From IMG/VR virus record IMGVR_UViG_3300042564_006100, positions 1-64,000 of that record: a DNA stretch of 64,000 bases, one strand, 5' to 3'. The notes below the pieces were generated by a model, which worked only from the letters and a program-made list of their open reading frames with translations, searched no databases and was not told where the DNA came from. Origin of the DNA: a virus. The position numbers were made by a program, and so were the translations under genes. The stretch's first letter is position 1, and each line of letters opens with the position of its first letter. Below are positions 8,577-16,817 of the stretch, in pieces.

Positions 8577-9304
8577 TGCTTGCTGGCCTTCTCATAGATC
8601 TCCTCCACCCAGCCGCTCGGCGGTGAGAGCAGCCATTCGTTTTCGATGCGCCACACGTCGCCGTTCTGCGAAATCTTCGGCGGCATCGCCATCCATGTCC
8701 GGCTGCCGAAATCAATATTCGTGATCGAGTCGGGGGCGTCCGGGATGCTGGAATAGACCTTGCCGATGTCGTTGATCGCGTTCTTGGGAATCTGCTTCGC
8801 CGACCATGTGCGGGTGACGCGCGCGGTCATCACGGCGTAGGTCGAGGTGCCGAACATTGGGTTTTTCTCGCCAGGTTTGGCTTTGCCTTTGCCGCCGAGT
8901 CCGCCTTTGCCCTTGGCTTCCTTGGGCATGAACTCAGGGAACTTGAGCGGCCCACCCGGCTCCTCGTAATAGCCGCCGTAGGCCGCCTTGATTTCCTTGA
9001 GGTTCGGATGCGACTCAAGCGGCTCCTCGGAAAAATCAAAGCCGAGGTTCCATTGCTCGGTGTCTTCCGGGGCGGGTTCCTCGTCACCAGCGTATCCCTT
9101 GTAAGTCACGGTGACGATCCAGCCGTCGGTGCCGTCGTTGAGCGCCTGCCAGGTCCTCCCCTGTTCGACGAGCCCGTGAAACCGTGCATGCCCGACCGTG
9201 GTGACCTCCGCGATGCTCTTGGCATGATACGATACGGCGAATGACGAAATCATGTTTTCGTCCCTGCCGCCGCTCGCGCCTTCGAGGATGGTGTTCTCAG
9301 CCAT
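8573..9304 (-). CDS. Prophage tail protein, unknown role
   Basis: A 243-residue protein directly downstream of the tape measure gene (3-base gap) and overlapping the truncated gene after it. No known domain is recognised. It has a central Lys/Gly-rich linker (AKGKGGLGGKGKAKPGEK, about residues 133-150) between two beta-rich halves. By position it should be a distal tail or baseplate-hub component, as genes here in siphophages usually are. The function is inferred from position only. Confidence 0.55.
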   Translation of the reverse strand: MAENTILEGASGGRDENMISSFAVSYHAKSIAEVTTVGHARFHGLVEQGRTWQALNDGTDGWIVTVTYKGYAGDEEPAPEDTEQWNLGFDFSEEPLESHPNLKEIKAAYGGYYEEPGGPLKFPEFMPKEAKGKGGLGGKGKAKPGEKNPMFGTSTYAVMTARVTRTWSAKQIPKNAINDIGKVYSSIPDAPDSITNIDFGSRTWMAMPPKISQNGDVWRIENEWLLSPPSGWVEEIYEKASKQ

Positions 9305-9307
9305 GGC

Positions 9308-10996
9308 TTACGCGAAAACCGCCTCCCCCGGTGTCGTGGTGTTGCCCTTGTTTTTGGTGTTGTCGTGGATCTTCTTGAGCCAGTCGGTCTGCCGCTTGTT
9401 TTCCTCTAGCAGCCCTGCGTTCGCGCTGCGGCCGAAGAGCATGTTCATGGATTGCGCGAAGGAACCGAGCTGACCTGATCCACCCGCGATGACTGCCGGA
9501 GCCGTCGGCTTTTCCGCCGCTGCCGCCATGCCGATTTGCTTGCCCGTCTTCGCCGGAGGAATGGCCGCTTTTATGCGCTCCACGGTGTCGCCGAACTCGC
9601 GCTTCATGCCGGACGTGTCGATAGCTTCCGCGGTGTTGGCGAAAGTCTCACTGAAACGGGTCTTCACGTTCTCACCGGCCTCCGCCAGACGTTGGGCGAT
9701 CTTCTGGGCGGCAGGTTCCAACAGATCACCCGCTTTCGAGAATCGCCCCGCCGCATCTTCATCGAGGATCGCCGCGCTTTCTTGAATCGTCTTCTGGATG
9801 TTGTTGAATGCATCCTCTTTGCCGAACAATTCGGCCAGCGGGCGCGCCACCTCGATGATTTCCGAGAATCCTTTTTGCAGGAAGCTGATGGCTGATAGGA
9901 AAATGCCGATGATGGCATTGCCCATTCCGCTCCAGAACTCGGGAGTCGTCAGGATTTGGAAATAAGTGACCGCCGTCTTGAAATACTCGACGATGTATTG
10001 GCCGGTGGCCGCGATGGTCGCCCGCAGCGTGGCCCACAGGAAATTCACGCTCTGCGCGAACGCCAGCTTGAGCGACGTCCAGACAAGGTTGAGTGCCTCG
10101 CCGCTGCGGAAAATCGCGACCAGGAACTGTCCGGCTTCTGCCAGCTTGGGCTTGGCCATCTCCACGAATTCAAGGAACTGCGGCGTGATGGATGCTAGCG
10201 CTGCCGCCAGTGGTTTGCCCACTTCCTCAAATCCCTGATTCAGCGCGGCCTTGATCTGGACGGACGCATCCGCAGTTGCGGCCGCCGTGCCGCCGACCTG
10301 CTTTTCGATGGCGGCGAGAACCAACGCCTGCGCCTCGTGCATCCGGTTGGATTCTGCCAGAGTCTTGATCTTCGCTTTCTCATCTTCGGTGAAGGTGATG
10401 CCCGAACGCCGCAAGGCAGCGAGGCCGTTGACCGGATCGTTGAGCGCCTTGCCAAGCTGGACGGCGTTCTGTTCGGCAGCGCCAAAACCCGCCGCCGCCA
10501 TGTCCACGGCCGCCTGGGTGGCCCGATCAAAATTGCCGCCCAGCTCGTCGGCGGTATTGGCGAGTTCCTTGAAGGTGAGGAGCTTCGCCTGGGTCATTTG
10601 AATCGCATTGCCATCGACTCCGGTTTGCAACTCGATCTTATCCGCGAGGTTGTTGAGTCGCTCGGCCACCACGTCGGACTGGTCGCCGAACAGCCCCATC
10701 GACTTGGCGATGTTGCGGACGCGGGCGTCAGCGGAATTTGCCGCCTCACCCGACAGAATCAGCTTGTAGGTCAACGCTCCAATCGCAGCACCAGCGGCGG
10801 CCACAGCGGCGGCGACAACAGCCGTTCCCTTGGCGACCGATTTCATGGCGCTGCCCATCGAAGCGAAGCCCTTGGAAGCTCCCGACGACATGCCGGCCAT
10901 CGAGTTTTTTAAGCCGCCGGTTTCCGACTTGGCACTCTTCAACGCGGACTGGAATCCAGCCGTGTTGAGTGTCAGCAGTGCGGTGAGCTTGGCCAT
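9308..10996 (-). CDS. Tail tape measure protein
   Basis: 562 residues. Long alpha-helical stretches, a small hydrophobic segment around residues 55-80 (AVVAAAVAAAGAAIGAL) and another near residue 350 are typical of tape measure proteins, which set tail length and pass the genome through the host membrane. The N-terminus MAKLTALLTLNTAGFQSAL is the common start of this family. It follows the tail chaperone pair and the 231-residue protein, the standard siphophage order. At 562 residues it predicts a short tail. The first bases of the gene are duplicated upstream (see 10984-11249). Confidence 0.85.
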   Translation of the reverse strand: MAKLTALLTLNTAGFQSALKSAKSETGGLKNSMAGMSSGASKGFASMGSAMKSVAKGTAVVAAAVAAAGAAIGALTYKLILSGEAANSADARVRNIAKSMGLFGDQSDVVAERLNNLADKIELQTGVDGNAIQMTQAKLLTFKELANTADELGGNFDRATQAAVDMAAAGFGAAEQNAVQLGKALNDPVNGLAALRRSGITFTEDEKAKIKTLAESNRMHEAQALVLAAIEKQVGGTAAATADASVQIKAALNQGFEEVGKPLAAALASITPQFLEFVEMAKPKLAEAGQFLVAIFRSGEALNLVWTSLKLAFAQSVNFLWATLRATIAATGQYIVEYFKTAVTYFQILTTPEFWSGMGNAIIGIFLSAISFLQKGFSEIIEVARPLAELFGKEDAFNNIQKTIQESAAILDEDAAGRFSKAGDLLEPAAQKIAQRLAEAGENVKTRFSETFANTAEAIDTSGMKREFGDTVERIKAAIPPAKTGKQIGMAAAAEKPTAPAVIAGGSGQLGSFAQSMNMLFGRSANAGLLEENKRQTDWLKKIHDNTKNKGNTTTPGEAVFA

Positions 10997-11249
10997 CTGG
11001 CACTGGGTGACTTGTCAATCGAAGCCGGACTTAGTATGGACTGGAGTGCTAACAAGAAAGCTTGACTCGTTATTAGAAATTTATGGGAATCCTTTGCGCC
11101 GCATTGGATTGTCGGTAGCAGGGGGACGTTTTCGCAGTTGAAGGCGTCCTCCCTTTGATCCCGCTAGAAGTCAGCGCAGGCGAGCGCGTGAGCAGGTTCG
11201 GTGAGATTGGCCATCTGGCAACGATGGTCATGTCAATCGAAGCCGGACT
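10984..11249 (-). repeat. Duplicated gene junction before tape measure
   Basis: Two direct copies of a 50-base junction lie 215 bases apart (about 10984-11031 and 11200-11249). Each holds the end of the upstream gene (GSGFD-like stop, TTGACA) and a start reading MAKLT or MANLT. The upstream copy opens only a 16-codon ORF (ending near 11165). The roughly 170 bases between the copies contain no gene I can support. This looks like a tandem duplication or the trace of a lost insertion. Confidence 0.6.
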
Positions 11250-11928
11250 TCCCCTTCACGTTGGCGAAGAAATAGAGCAGCCGTTTTTCAATGGAACGGG
11301 TCTGCACCCGGAGAGCTGCATTCACCCGCGCCCGCAGGCCATTGACCTTGGCGGCCCACTCGACGGCATTGGTGATCGACGCGCTGATCTCCCCGTCACT
11401 CACCTTGATGTCGGTGCTACCGGGCGCGGCGTGGCGAGACACCCACGCGGGCACTCGGATTTTCCCAACGCTCTGCGCCGCCGTGGCCCACGCCGATGCC
11501 AGATAGCCGACCCGCGCCTTCTTCGCCTTGATCAGCTCGGCAATCAGCGCCTTCGGTGCCTTGAGCTTGGTGCCGCCCTTGGCCACGCGCATGGTCCCGC
11601 TCTTCCGCCGAGACTTGAGAACCGAGCGCATTTGGGCGACCGAATCAACATCCGCCCGCTTCGGGTCAGACACCCCGCGGAACACGGCGCGGATGTCGCC
11701 GGTGATCGCCTGTTCACCCAGCTTCTTTGCCTTCACCCCGCGTGTGCTGCCCCGGCTCGGGGGCGTGAAGTCCAACAGGTGACGGATGAAGCCACGGATT
11801 TGTTCCTTCATGAAGGTCTCGCCGTCGCGCTTCGAATAATGGGCGAGCCGGTCGGCGGCCCGCTGGAACTCGTCGACATGCAGCTTGAATTTCACTTCGT
11901 CACCCATCGTCATCTTCGGCTTCGTCAA
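11233..11928 (-). CDS. Prophage minor tail protein, unknown
   Basis: A 231-residue basic protein (many Lys and Arg) between the tail chaperone frame and the tape measure. Starts at 11928, 11913 and 11907 are all possible; the ATG at 11907 overlaps the stop of the frameshift product (ATGGGTGA). No known domain is recognised. The N-terminal third (EFQRAADRLAHYSKRDGETF) is helical. Its place suggests a tail component or an assembly factor. Confidence 0.55.
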   Translation of the reverse strand: MTKPKMTMGDEVKFKLHVDEFQRAADRLAHYSKRDGETFMKEQIRGFIRHLLDFTPPSRGSTRGVKAKKLGEQAITGDIRAVFRGVSDPKRADVDSVAQMRSVLKSRRKSGTMRVAKGGTKLKAPKALIAELIKAKKARVGYLASAWATAAQSVGKIRVPAWVSRHAAPGSTDIKVSDGEISASITNAVEWAAKVNGLRARVNAALRVQTRSIEKRLLYFFANVKGKSGFD

Positions 11929-12561
11929 TCATGCGGTCGATGAGTCCGATCAACGCGTCCGGTGCGAGTGCCTGCATCGTCTCTTCGGTGGGTGGTTCAA
12001 GCGTCCAGAGATTGGCTGCTTGGAGCGAGCAGTGGTAATACTGGAGGGCACGCGCCATCGGCAGCCGCCAGATGATGAATTCCTCGCTCCAACCGGTGTC
12101 CTTGGCGATGGTGAATACCGCGCTCGCCAGCCAGCCGGGATTCAGGACTTTCCCGGCGCATCGTCATTGCTCGACGGATACTTGCTTTCGACGCGGACGC
12201 TGGATGCGGCAAGCATCGCGTTGATCCGGTTGATTTCCGCCATCAACCCCGGGAGCATGTCGAAGGTGACGTTGAGGGAGAACTTGAGCACGCAACGATC
12301 CACGGTGTCGTCACGGACGGCGTCCGCGATGTCATCTTCATCCGCCGACTGCATCCATGCAAAGGCCATGATTTGCCGCTGCTCTTCCAAATCATCAAGG
12401 TCCAACGGCGGATCATCCTTGCCACGAGTGAACATGGTGAGCTTGAGCAGATAGGCCAGTTGCATCGAGCCCATGGTGTAGGGACGAAGCTTGAGGTTGC
12501 CGATCCGGCGTTCCCCACTGTCGATCATGCCAGTGGCCAGTTGTAATTCGCGGTCGTTCAT
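11900..12561 (-). CDS. Tail assembly chaperone GT, made by -1 frameshift
   Basis: The frame after the G stop is open without a usable start codon and encodes a well-formed protein segment (VLNPGWLASAVFTIAKD ... DRMIDEAEDDDG, stop at 11900-11902). It lies in the -1 frame relative to G. The join is at the slippery heptamer GGGAAAG (minus strand, 12154-12148), read G GGA AAG just before the G stop, the same sequence used by lambda G/GT. The fused protein would have about 220 residues. It chaperones the tape measure and recruits tail tube subunits. The coordinates span both frames; the shift is at 12148-12154. Confidence 0.7.
12142..12561 (-). CDS. Tail assembly chaperone G
   Basis: 139 residues from the ATG at 12561 (MNDRELQLATGM). 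Size, charge and position two genes before the tape measure match the G-type chaperones of siphophages. The last codons AAG-TCC lie in the slippery site used to make the longer GT form. Residues 50-100 are acidic and helical (LDLDDLEEQRQIMAFAW). An in-frame extension to 12636 exists but overlaps the upstream gene and is unlikely. Confidence 0.7.
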   Translation of the reverse strand: MNDRELQLATGMIDSGERRIGNLKLRPYTMGSMQLAYLLKLTMFTRGKDDPPLDLDDLEEQRQIMAFAWMQSADEDDIADAVRDDTVDRCVLKFSLNVTFDMLPGLMAEINRINAMLAASSVRVESKYPSSNDDAPGKS

Positions 12562-12565
12562 GATG

Positions 12566-13033
12566 TCAGAATTCGGAAAGGATTTGCTCGCGGGTGGCCT
12601 TGCTCGCCTCGTCAGATCCGCTCGGCACGATGGCAATGCGCTTGCCTTTGCGGATCAGCAGCATCGGGCGCATCGTCTTCACCTTGTCGAGCAGCCGGTT
12701 GTGCTGGTCATTCATCGCCCGCAGATAGGCAATCGGGTGGTTGGCGTTGGCTTCGCACCAGTCGAGCGATTCATAGCGCTTGCGGAACTCGTCGAAGGTG
12801 ATGCTTTCCGCGACCTCGATGGGCTCGAAGCTGAGTTTGGCCGCGCCGTCCATCAGCCAGGTGACGGTGCGTTTCGCGCCGTTGGGCGTCTGTTCGACCG
12901 TGTCGGAATAGGCGGCTTCGGTGGCGAACATGCCGCCGCTGGAGAGTGCCGCCGCGACCAATCGAGTGTTGCGGCTTTCGGTGGGTTTGGTGTCGTGATC
13001 GCGCACGACGCTGATGGTGGTTCCTTCTTTCAT
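12566..13033 (-). CDS. Prophage tail-region protein, unknown
   Basis: 155 residues from an ATG at 13033 preceded by AAGGA. A frame open far upstream is only read-through of antisense sequence in the neighbouring genes; similarity of style starts at MKEGTTISVV. The C-terminal half contains a helical segment (FRKRYESLDWCEANANHPIAYL) and a basic strand (LLIRKGKRIAIV). The role is unknown; it sits between the tail tube-like pair and the chaperones. Confidence 0.55.
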   Translation of the reverse strand: MKEGTTISVVRDHDTKPTESRNTRLVAAALSSGGMFATEAAYSDTVEQTPNGAKRTVTWLMDGAAKLSFEPIEVAESITFDEFRKRYESLDWCEANANHPIAYLRAMNDQHNRLLDKVKTMRPMLLIRKGKRIAIVPSGSDEASKATREQILSEF

Positions 13034-13050
13034 GGGGTGATCCTTTTTTG

Positions 13051-13392
13051 TTATGGTGCCGATGCTCCGGCCCCCGGGTGGTTGATTCCCGAGAGCTCGA
13101 ACGAGTTGTAGTCCTCGTTGGTCTGGGAGTTTTTGACTGAGGTGATGATGGTGGTGCCACCCGTGATCTGCTCGGGCACGTAGGCGGCGGAGGATCCACC
13201 TAGCAGTGATTCGGCAGCGACGCCCCGACCCTTGACCGAGAAGCTGAATGACGGGTCGTAGCGGTTGCCCGTCTCGAACGCGCCATCGCTCTTCTTGATG
13301 ATCTTGTGTTCGAGCTGTTTTTGCACGTCCACGCTCTCCACCAGGGCGGCGGTGACGCACTTGACTCCGATTTCGTTGAATGCTGCGGGCAT
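13051..13392 (-). CDS. Small tail tube-like protein, paralogue 1
   Basis: 113 residues. It shares its start (MPA-F) and its C-terminal pattern (a strand with SF-E) with the next gene upstream, 13408-13722, so the two are tandem paralogues. Both are beta-rich and lie where the major tail tube gene is expected; no other tube candidate is present. The assignment to a tail tube role is inference from position and size. Confidence 0.5.
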   Translation of the reverse strand: MPAAFNEIGVKCVTAALVESVDVQKQLEHKIIKKSDGAFETGNRYDPSFSFSVKGRGVAAESLLGGSSAAYVPEQITGGTTIITSVKNSQTNEDYNSFELSGINHPGAGASAP

Positions 13393-13407
13393 GGGAATGA
13401 TGAAAAG

Positions 13408-13722
13408 TTAGATGTCGTCGTAGGCGGTTGCCTGAATCTCGAAGGATGGGAAATCGTCGTTGCTTTCCGTCACCTTCACCGAAGTCACGAACGCCGCGCC
13501 CTTGGTGATCGCACCGGCGGCGACATCGCCAAAATTCACGGTGCCTTTGCCGGACAGCGTGATGCTGCGGGTGATCAGCTTTTTCGGCTTGGCCACCACG
13601 GTCAGACCGAGCGAGTCCCGCAGGGTAGCCACTTCGATGGAGGCGTCGGCAGACGATTCCTGGGCGTGGCCGGTGGCGGGTGCGAGTCCGTGCAGGTTGG
13701 TGACTCCGAAGGTGGCGGGCAT
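13408..13722 (-). CDS. Small tail tube-like protein, paralogue 2
   Basis: 104 residues, beta-rich, with an alternating strand pattern (RSITLSGKGTVNFGDVAAG). It ends NDDFPSFEIQATAYDDI, close to the end of its paralogue at 13051-13392. A TTGACA motif lies 16 bases before the ATG and is itself inside the last codons of the upstream gene. Likely a tail tube or tube-associated protein; not certain. Confidence 0.5.
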   Translation of the reverse strand: MPATFGVTNLHGLAPATGHAQESSADASIEVATLRDSLGLTVVAKPKKLITRSITLSGKGTVNFGDVAAGAITKGAAFVTSVKVTESNDDFPSFEIQATAYDDI

Positions 13723-13727
13723 GACTC

Positions 13728-14129
13728 TTACGGCGGGTTGTCAACCGGCGTCCAATCCACCCCGAGAATCCCCTCGATGGTGGTGAGCCAGCGGTCGTCG
13801 TCCGTCACGGCGGTGGCGTGGGCTTTCGTCCGGAATCCGCCGACCGTGAATCCACTCGCCGGAGGTAGCACACTTTCCATGATGCCCTTCACCGCATGGG
13901 CGAGTGCGGCGTGTTGGGTCCGGTTGTCGGTGGGTGACGAGACGAGAATCTTGACCGTCGCTCGATGCAGCGGGCCGACCACATTTTCAATCGAGTCTGC
14001 CAGCACGAGGATCGCATCGGATTCGGGCGGACGAATGTCGGAGGAGGTCCCGGTGAACACCTCGGGCGCGGAGACCAGTTGCGCGGAGGTAAACAGGCCG
14101 GCCAGGTAATCTTCGATGGCTTGGTTCAT
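13728..14129 (-). CDS. Tail terminator-like protein
   Basis: 133 residues. Position between the head-tail joining gene and the tail tube genes, together with size and an alpha/beta pattern, suggests the gpU-like tail terminator that caps the tube. No diagnostic motif is visible. The C-terminus (EGILGVDWTPVDNPP) overlaps the promoter-side TTGACA motif of the next gene. Confidence 0.5.
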   Translation of the reverse strand: MNQAIEDYLAGLFTSAQLVSAPEVFTGTSSDIRPPESDAILVLADSIENVVGPLHRATVKILVSSPTDNRTQHAALAHAVKGIMESVLPPASGFTVGGFRTKAHATAVTDDDRWLTTIEGILGVDWTPVDNPP

Positions 14130-14140
14130 GGTGGTGGTTT

Positions 14141-14449
14141 TCAGCGGCGGGCCACGCGGTATTCGATGATGCCTGCGCCGGGCTTGCGGTTGATCTCGTC
14201 GATCTTGTAGCGGTCGCCGCCGATCAGGATCGTGTCGTTGTAGGCGGGCTGCGGAATTGGTAGATGGGCCACGAGCAACCTCACGGTGAGTGCGCCGTCC
14301 TGGGTGAATCCGCCTTCCTCAAGATCGACGGCAAGTCCGCTGGGCGAAACCATCGCCTGATAGTCTTTGCCGCCTATTGTTACAGGGACACCGGCATCGC
14401 GGAGGATTTCAACGAATGCCTCAGCAGCGGCGGCTTGGAGCGAGTTCAT
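14141..14449 (-). CDS. Head-tail joining protein
   Basis: 102 residues from the ATG at 14449; a GTG at 14458 adds three residues. Small beta-barrel-like protein (DYQAMVSP, DTILIGGDRYKIDEI) just after the capsid gene, matching the usual place and size of head-tail joining or stopper proteins. A terminator hairpin lies between it and the capsid gene, so it may be expressed at a lower level than capsid. Confidence 0.5.
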   Translation of the reverse strand: MNSLQAAAAEAFVEILRDAGVPVTIGGKDYQAMVSPSGLAVDLEEGGFTQDGALTVRLLVAHLPIPQPAYNDTILIGGDRYKIDEINRKPGAGIIEYRVARR

Positions 14450-14474
14450 GCCCGGCACGAGGTGTCAATCGACT

Positions 14475-14510
14475 GAAACAAAACACCCCCTCCGGTTTCC
14501 CGGAGAGGGC
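14475..14510 (-). terminator. Attenuator-type terminator after capsid gene
   Basis: On the minus strand the arms CCTCTCCGG and CCGGAGGGG close a GAAA loop and are followed by TGTTTTGTTT. It sits between the capsid stop and the next tail gene and would reduce downstream transcription. Confidence 0.7.
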
Positions 14511-14539
14511 GTTCCCATGAACCGCATTACCCAGAAAAA

Positions 14540-15436
14540 TCAGACCGGACGGACGATGCGCTCGATGACCGGTTTGTTGCCCGTGGCGAAGCCGTACATG
14601 AGCGTGAAACTCACTTCCTGCTTGCCGAGGCGGCCGTCGTAGCGGTCACGCACTTGGATGGATAGCCCTGTGCGCGGGTCAGTGACGACGCGGATCACGG
14701 TGTCGCCGGTGTTGGTCGGGACATCCGGCACGCGGGCGGCCATGATGAGTCCCTCGCGGATGCCTGCGAATCCCACCAGGCGCTCGCCGTTTTCCGGGAG
14801 GGCCGAGTATTCGATCACGGTGAAGCCGTTCACGTCGGGCAGCAATCCGGTGACTACCACGTTACCTGCCGCAGGAGTGATGAACGCCTTGTAGAGCGCC
14901 TCGTCCTTTTGCAGGGAGTTGTAGTAGTCCGAGTTGACGAACATGAAGCGGCCCATGTCTGGGATGAATCGCTTATTGAGCTTGGTGCTGATGTCCACCA
15001 CGGAGTTACGCCCGAAGGATGCTGCGGCCACGCTGGTGTTGTTCGTGAAGTTGGCGTTGATGATGAGTGCCATGAGGTCATCACTCACCTTGCGACCAAG
15101 CGCGTAGGCCACCTTGTCGGCGTAGCGTTGGTTGAGGTCAATCTCACTGGTCGAGCGTTCCACGTCGGTGATGGCATAACCCGCGTAGGCGTGCTTGTTG
15201 ATCTTCACGCTCACGTCGACCTGTGCTTGGTCGTCGGGCACGTATCCGGTAGCAGGAACGAAGTCCTTGGCCACGGTGGGAGTGACGATGTGGGTGACGA
15301 TGTCCTGGTTGAACTTCACGCTCGCCGAGGAAAAGTCGGTGGCGATTTGTCCAAGGAGCGGGAATCGGGCCAGCAGCGTGTTGAGCGCGGTCTGGGCGAT
15401 GATGGCGGAATTAACCGTGGCGTGTGAGTTGGGCAT
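14540..15436 (-). CDS. Major capsid protein
   Basis: 298 residues. The N-terminal region (LNTLLARFPLLGQIATDFS) and the long beta-rich body with YYNSLQKDEALYKAF and the C-terminal segment DRYDGRLGKQEVSFTLMYG match phage coat proteins of the P22/HK97-fold group. It follows the protease-scaffold gene immediately (6 bases), the standard order, and is followed by a terminator, as highly expressed coat genes often are. No N-terminal cleaved delta domain is obvious, which fits the scaffold being carried by the upstream gene. Confidence 0.75.
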   Translation of the reverse strand: MPNSHATVNSAIIAQTALNTLLARFPLLGQIATDFSSASVKFNQDIVTHIVTPTVAKDFVPATGYVPDDQAQVDVSVKINKHAYAGYAITDVERSTSEIDLNQRYADKVAYALGRKVSDDLMALIINANFTNNTSVAAASFGRNSVVDISTKLNKRFIPDMGRFMFVNSDYYNSLQKDEALYKAFITPAAGNVVVTGLLPDVNGFTVIEYSALPENGERLVGFAGIREGLIMAARVPDVPTNTGDTVIRVVTDPRTGLSIQVRDRYDGRLGKQEVSFTLMYGFATGNKPVIERIVRPV

Positions 15437-15442
15437 GGCAGG

Positions 15443-16726
15443 TTAGCGGGTGAAATGTTTGGCGAGGTGTTGTTGATAGAAGGCGGCAGCTTCCACGGGT
15501 TTGTGGTCAGTGACGAGCTGCTCGTATTGGGCGACGAGTTCGTTCAGGGAGCTCGCTTGAGGGGCTTGTTGGGAGTCGCCAGCCGGGGTGATGCGGGCGG
15601 GCAGCGTGGTGCCGGTGGAGGCGACGACACGGGCGACTTCGAGTTGCAGTCTGCGGTCGAAATCCGACTGAGATGCTTGGAGTGCGGTGATGCGCGAGTG
15701 CAAGGTGGCGGATTCCTGAATGGATGAATCACGCTCGGTGGTGAGCGATTCGAGCTGAGCCGTAAGAGTTTCCACTTCACCACGCAGGGCATCGAGCGCC
15801 GTGGAGTTTTCAGTGAGGAGTTCGGTTTGTGCCTGATAATCCCGCGTAAGGTCATCGACCTGCGTGCGGGCTTCGAGGAGTTGGTCTTCGAGTGCGGTAG
15901 TCATCGCACGTGTTCCCATGTCAACCGCTGCGTGATAGACCTTGAGGCGGCGCATTGCTTCGGCGCGGTCTTGGACCATGCCTGCGAGGTTGTGGCGCTG
16001 GGCTTGGCGTCCGCTGAAAGTCTGGCCTTCCATGGCCTCAGCAGGAATGGCGCGCCCTTTTGCCAACACGGCGGCGTGAAATTCCCCGGCAATTTCTGCC
16101 AGGTTCGATTGGATCAACTCGCGTTGGTCGTCGGTCAGCGGAGTGCCTGGAGCGCCCATCGCCTTGTATTTGCCGACAGAAAAAACCTCCACCTTGATGC
16201 CTGCGGCATTGATGGCTGCCGAACGATCGACCACCGCTTGCACGACACCGATGGACCCGACTTGAGCGGAGGGCGTGGCGTAAATGGCACGCGCTTGGCT
16301 GGCAATCCAGTAAGCGGCGGACGCCATCAGGCCGGATGAGAAGGCATAGACTGGCTTCTTCTTATCGAGGGCGGACACGGCAGCGGCTATCTCGGGAGTG
16401 CCGGCCACGGTTCCACCTGGAGAATCGATGTCCAAAAACACCGCTTTGATGTCGGGACGCGAAGCGGCTTCTTGAATCGCAGCTCCGATTTCCTCGGAGT
16501 CGGTCGCGCCCATCAGCACCCGGGCGAAGATGTCGGGCTTGCGGATGATGGGGCCGCTGATTGATACCGTGGCCACTCCATCTTCAACGGATAGCAGAGA
16601 GCTGGATGCTGGGTCACGGACGACTGGATTGCCGAGCGCACGGAAAGAATCCGCCGCAGCGATCATCGACCGAAGTGCATCAGGCTGAATCAGCCATTCA
16701 AGGTTTTGCAGGAGGAGCGAGTTCAC
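15443..16726 (-). CDS. S49 prohead protease fused to scaffold
   Basis: 427 residues from a GTG at 16726 (VNSLLLQ). Residues 70-270 are an SppA-like S49 serine peptidase: DSPGGTVAG, the nucleophile Ser in GLMASAAYWIAS and the base Lys near VGKYKAMG. Residues 275-385 form a long coiled coil (ALEDQLLEARTQVDDLTRDY) like lambda-type C/Nu3 scaffolds. It cuts scaffold and portal-vertex proteins in the immature head. A TTGACA lies 13 bases before the start. Upstream the operon is interrupted by the SUMF1 moron and its terminator. Confidence 0.85.
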   Translation of the reverse strand: MNSLLLQNLEWLIQPDALRSMIAAADSFRALGNPVVRDPASSSLLSVEDGVATVSISGPIIRKPDIFARVLMGATDSEEIGAAIQEAASRPDIKAVFLDIDSPGGTVAGTPEIAAAVSALDKKKPVYAFSSGLMASAAYWIASQARAIYATPSAQVGSIGVVQAVVDRSAAINAAGIKVEVFSVGKYKAMGAPGTPLTDDQRELIQSNLAEIAGEFHAAVLAKGRAIPAEAMEGQTFSGRQAQRHNLAGMVQDRAEAMRRLKVYHAAVDMGTRAMTTALEDQLLEARTQVDDLTRDYQAQTELLTENSTALDALRGEVETLTAQLESLTTERDSSIQESATLHSRITALQASQSDFDRRLQLEVARVVASTGTTLPARITPAGDSQQAPQASSLNELVAQYEQLVTDHKPVEAAAFYQQHLAKHFTR

Positions 16727-16760
16727 GCTCGGGCATAGGTGTCAACGGGGAGCCGTTACA

Positions 16761-16790
16761 CAAAAAAGGCGGACCCGAAGATCCGCCTTG
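16761..16790 (-). terminator. Terminator of the SUMF1 moron
   Basis: On the minus strand AAGGCGGA pairs with TCCGCCTT around an 8-base loop, followed directly by a run of six T. It ends the moron transcript just before the protease gene and makes the moron a self-contained unit. Confidence 0.8.
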
Positions 16791-16817
16791 AAATGCAATG
16801 CGAGTTGGAATGAACGA

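Noticed and set aside
12566-13744. One 392-codon open frame across the tail genes on the minus strand
   Set aside because: Its first 237 codons are Arg/His-rich antisense-type text lying over two well-formed genes in other frames. Only the part from 13033 is supported.
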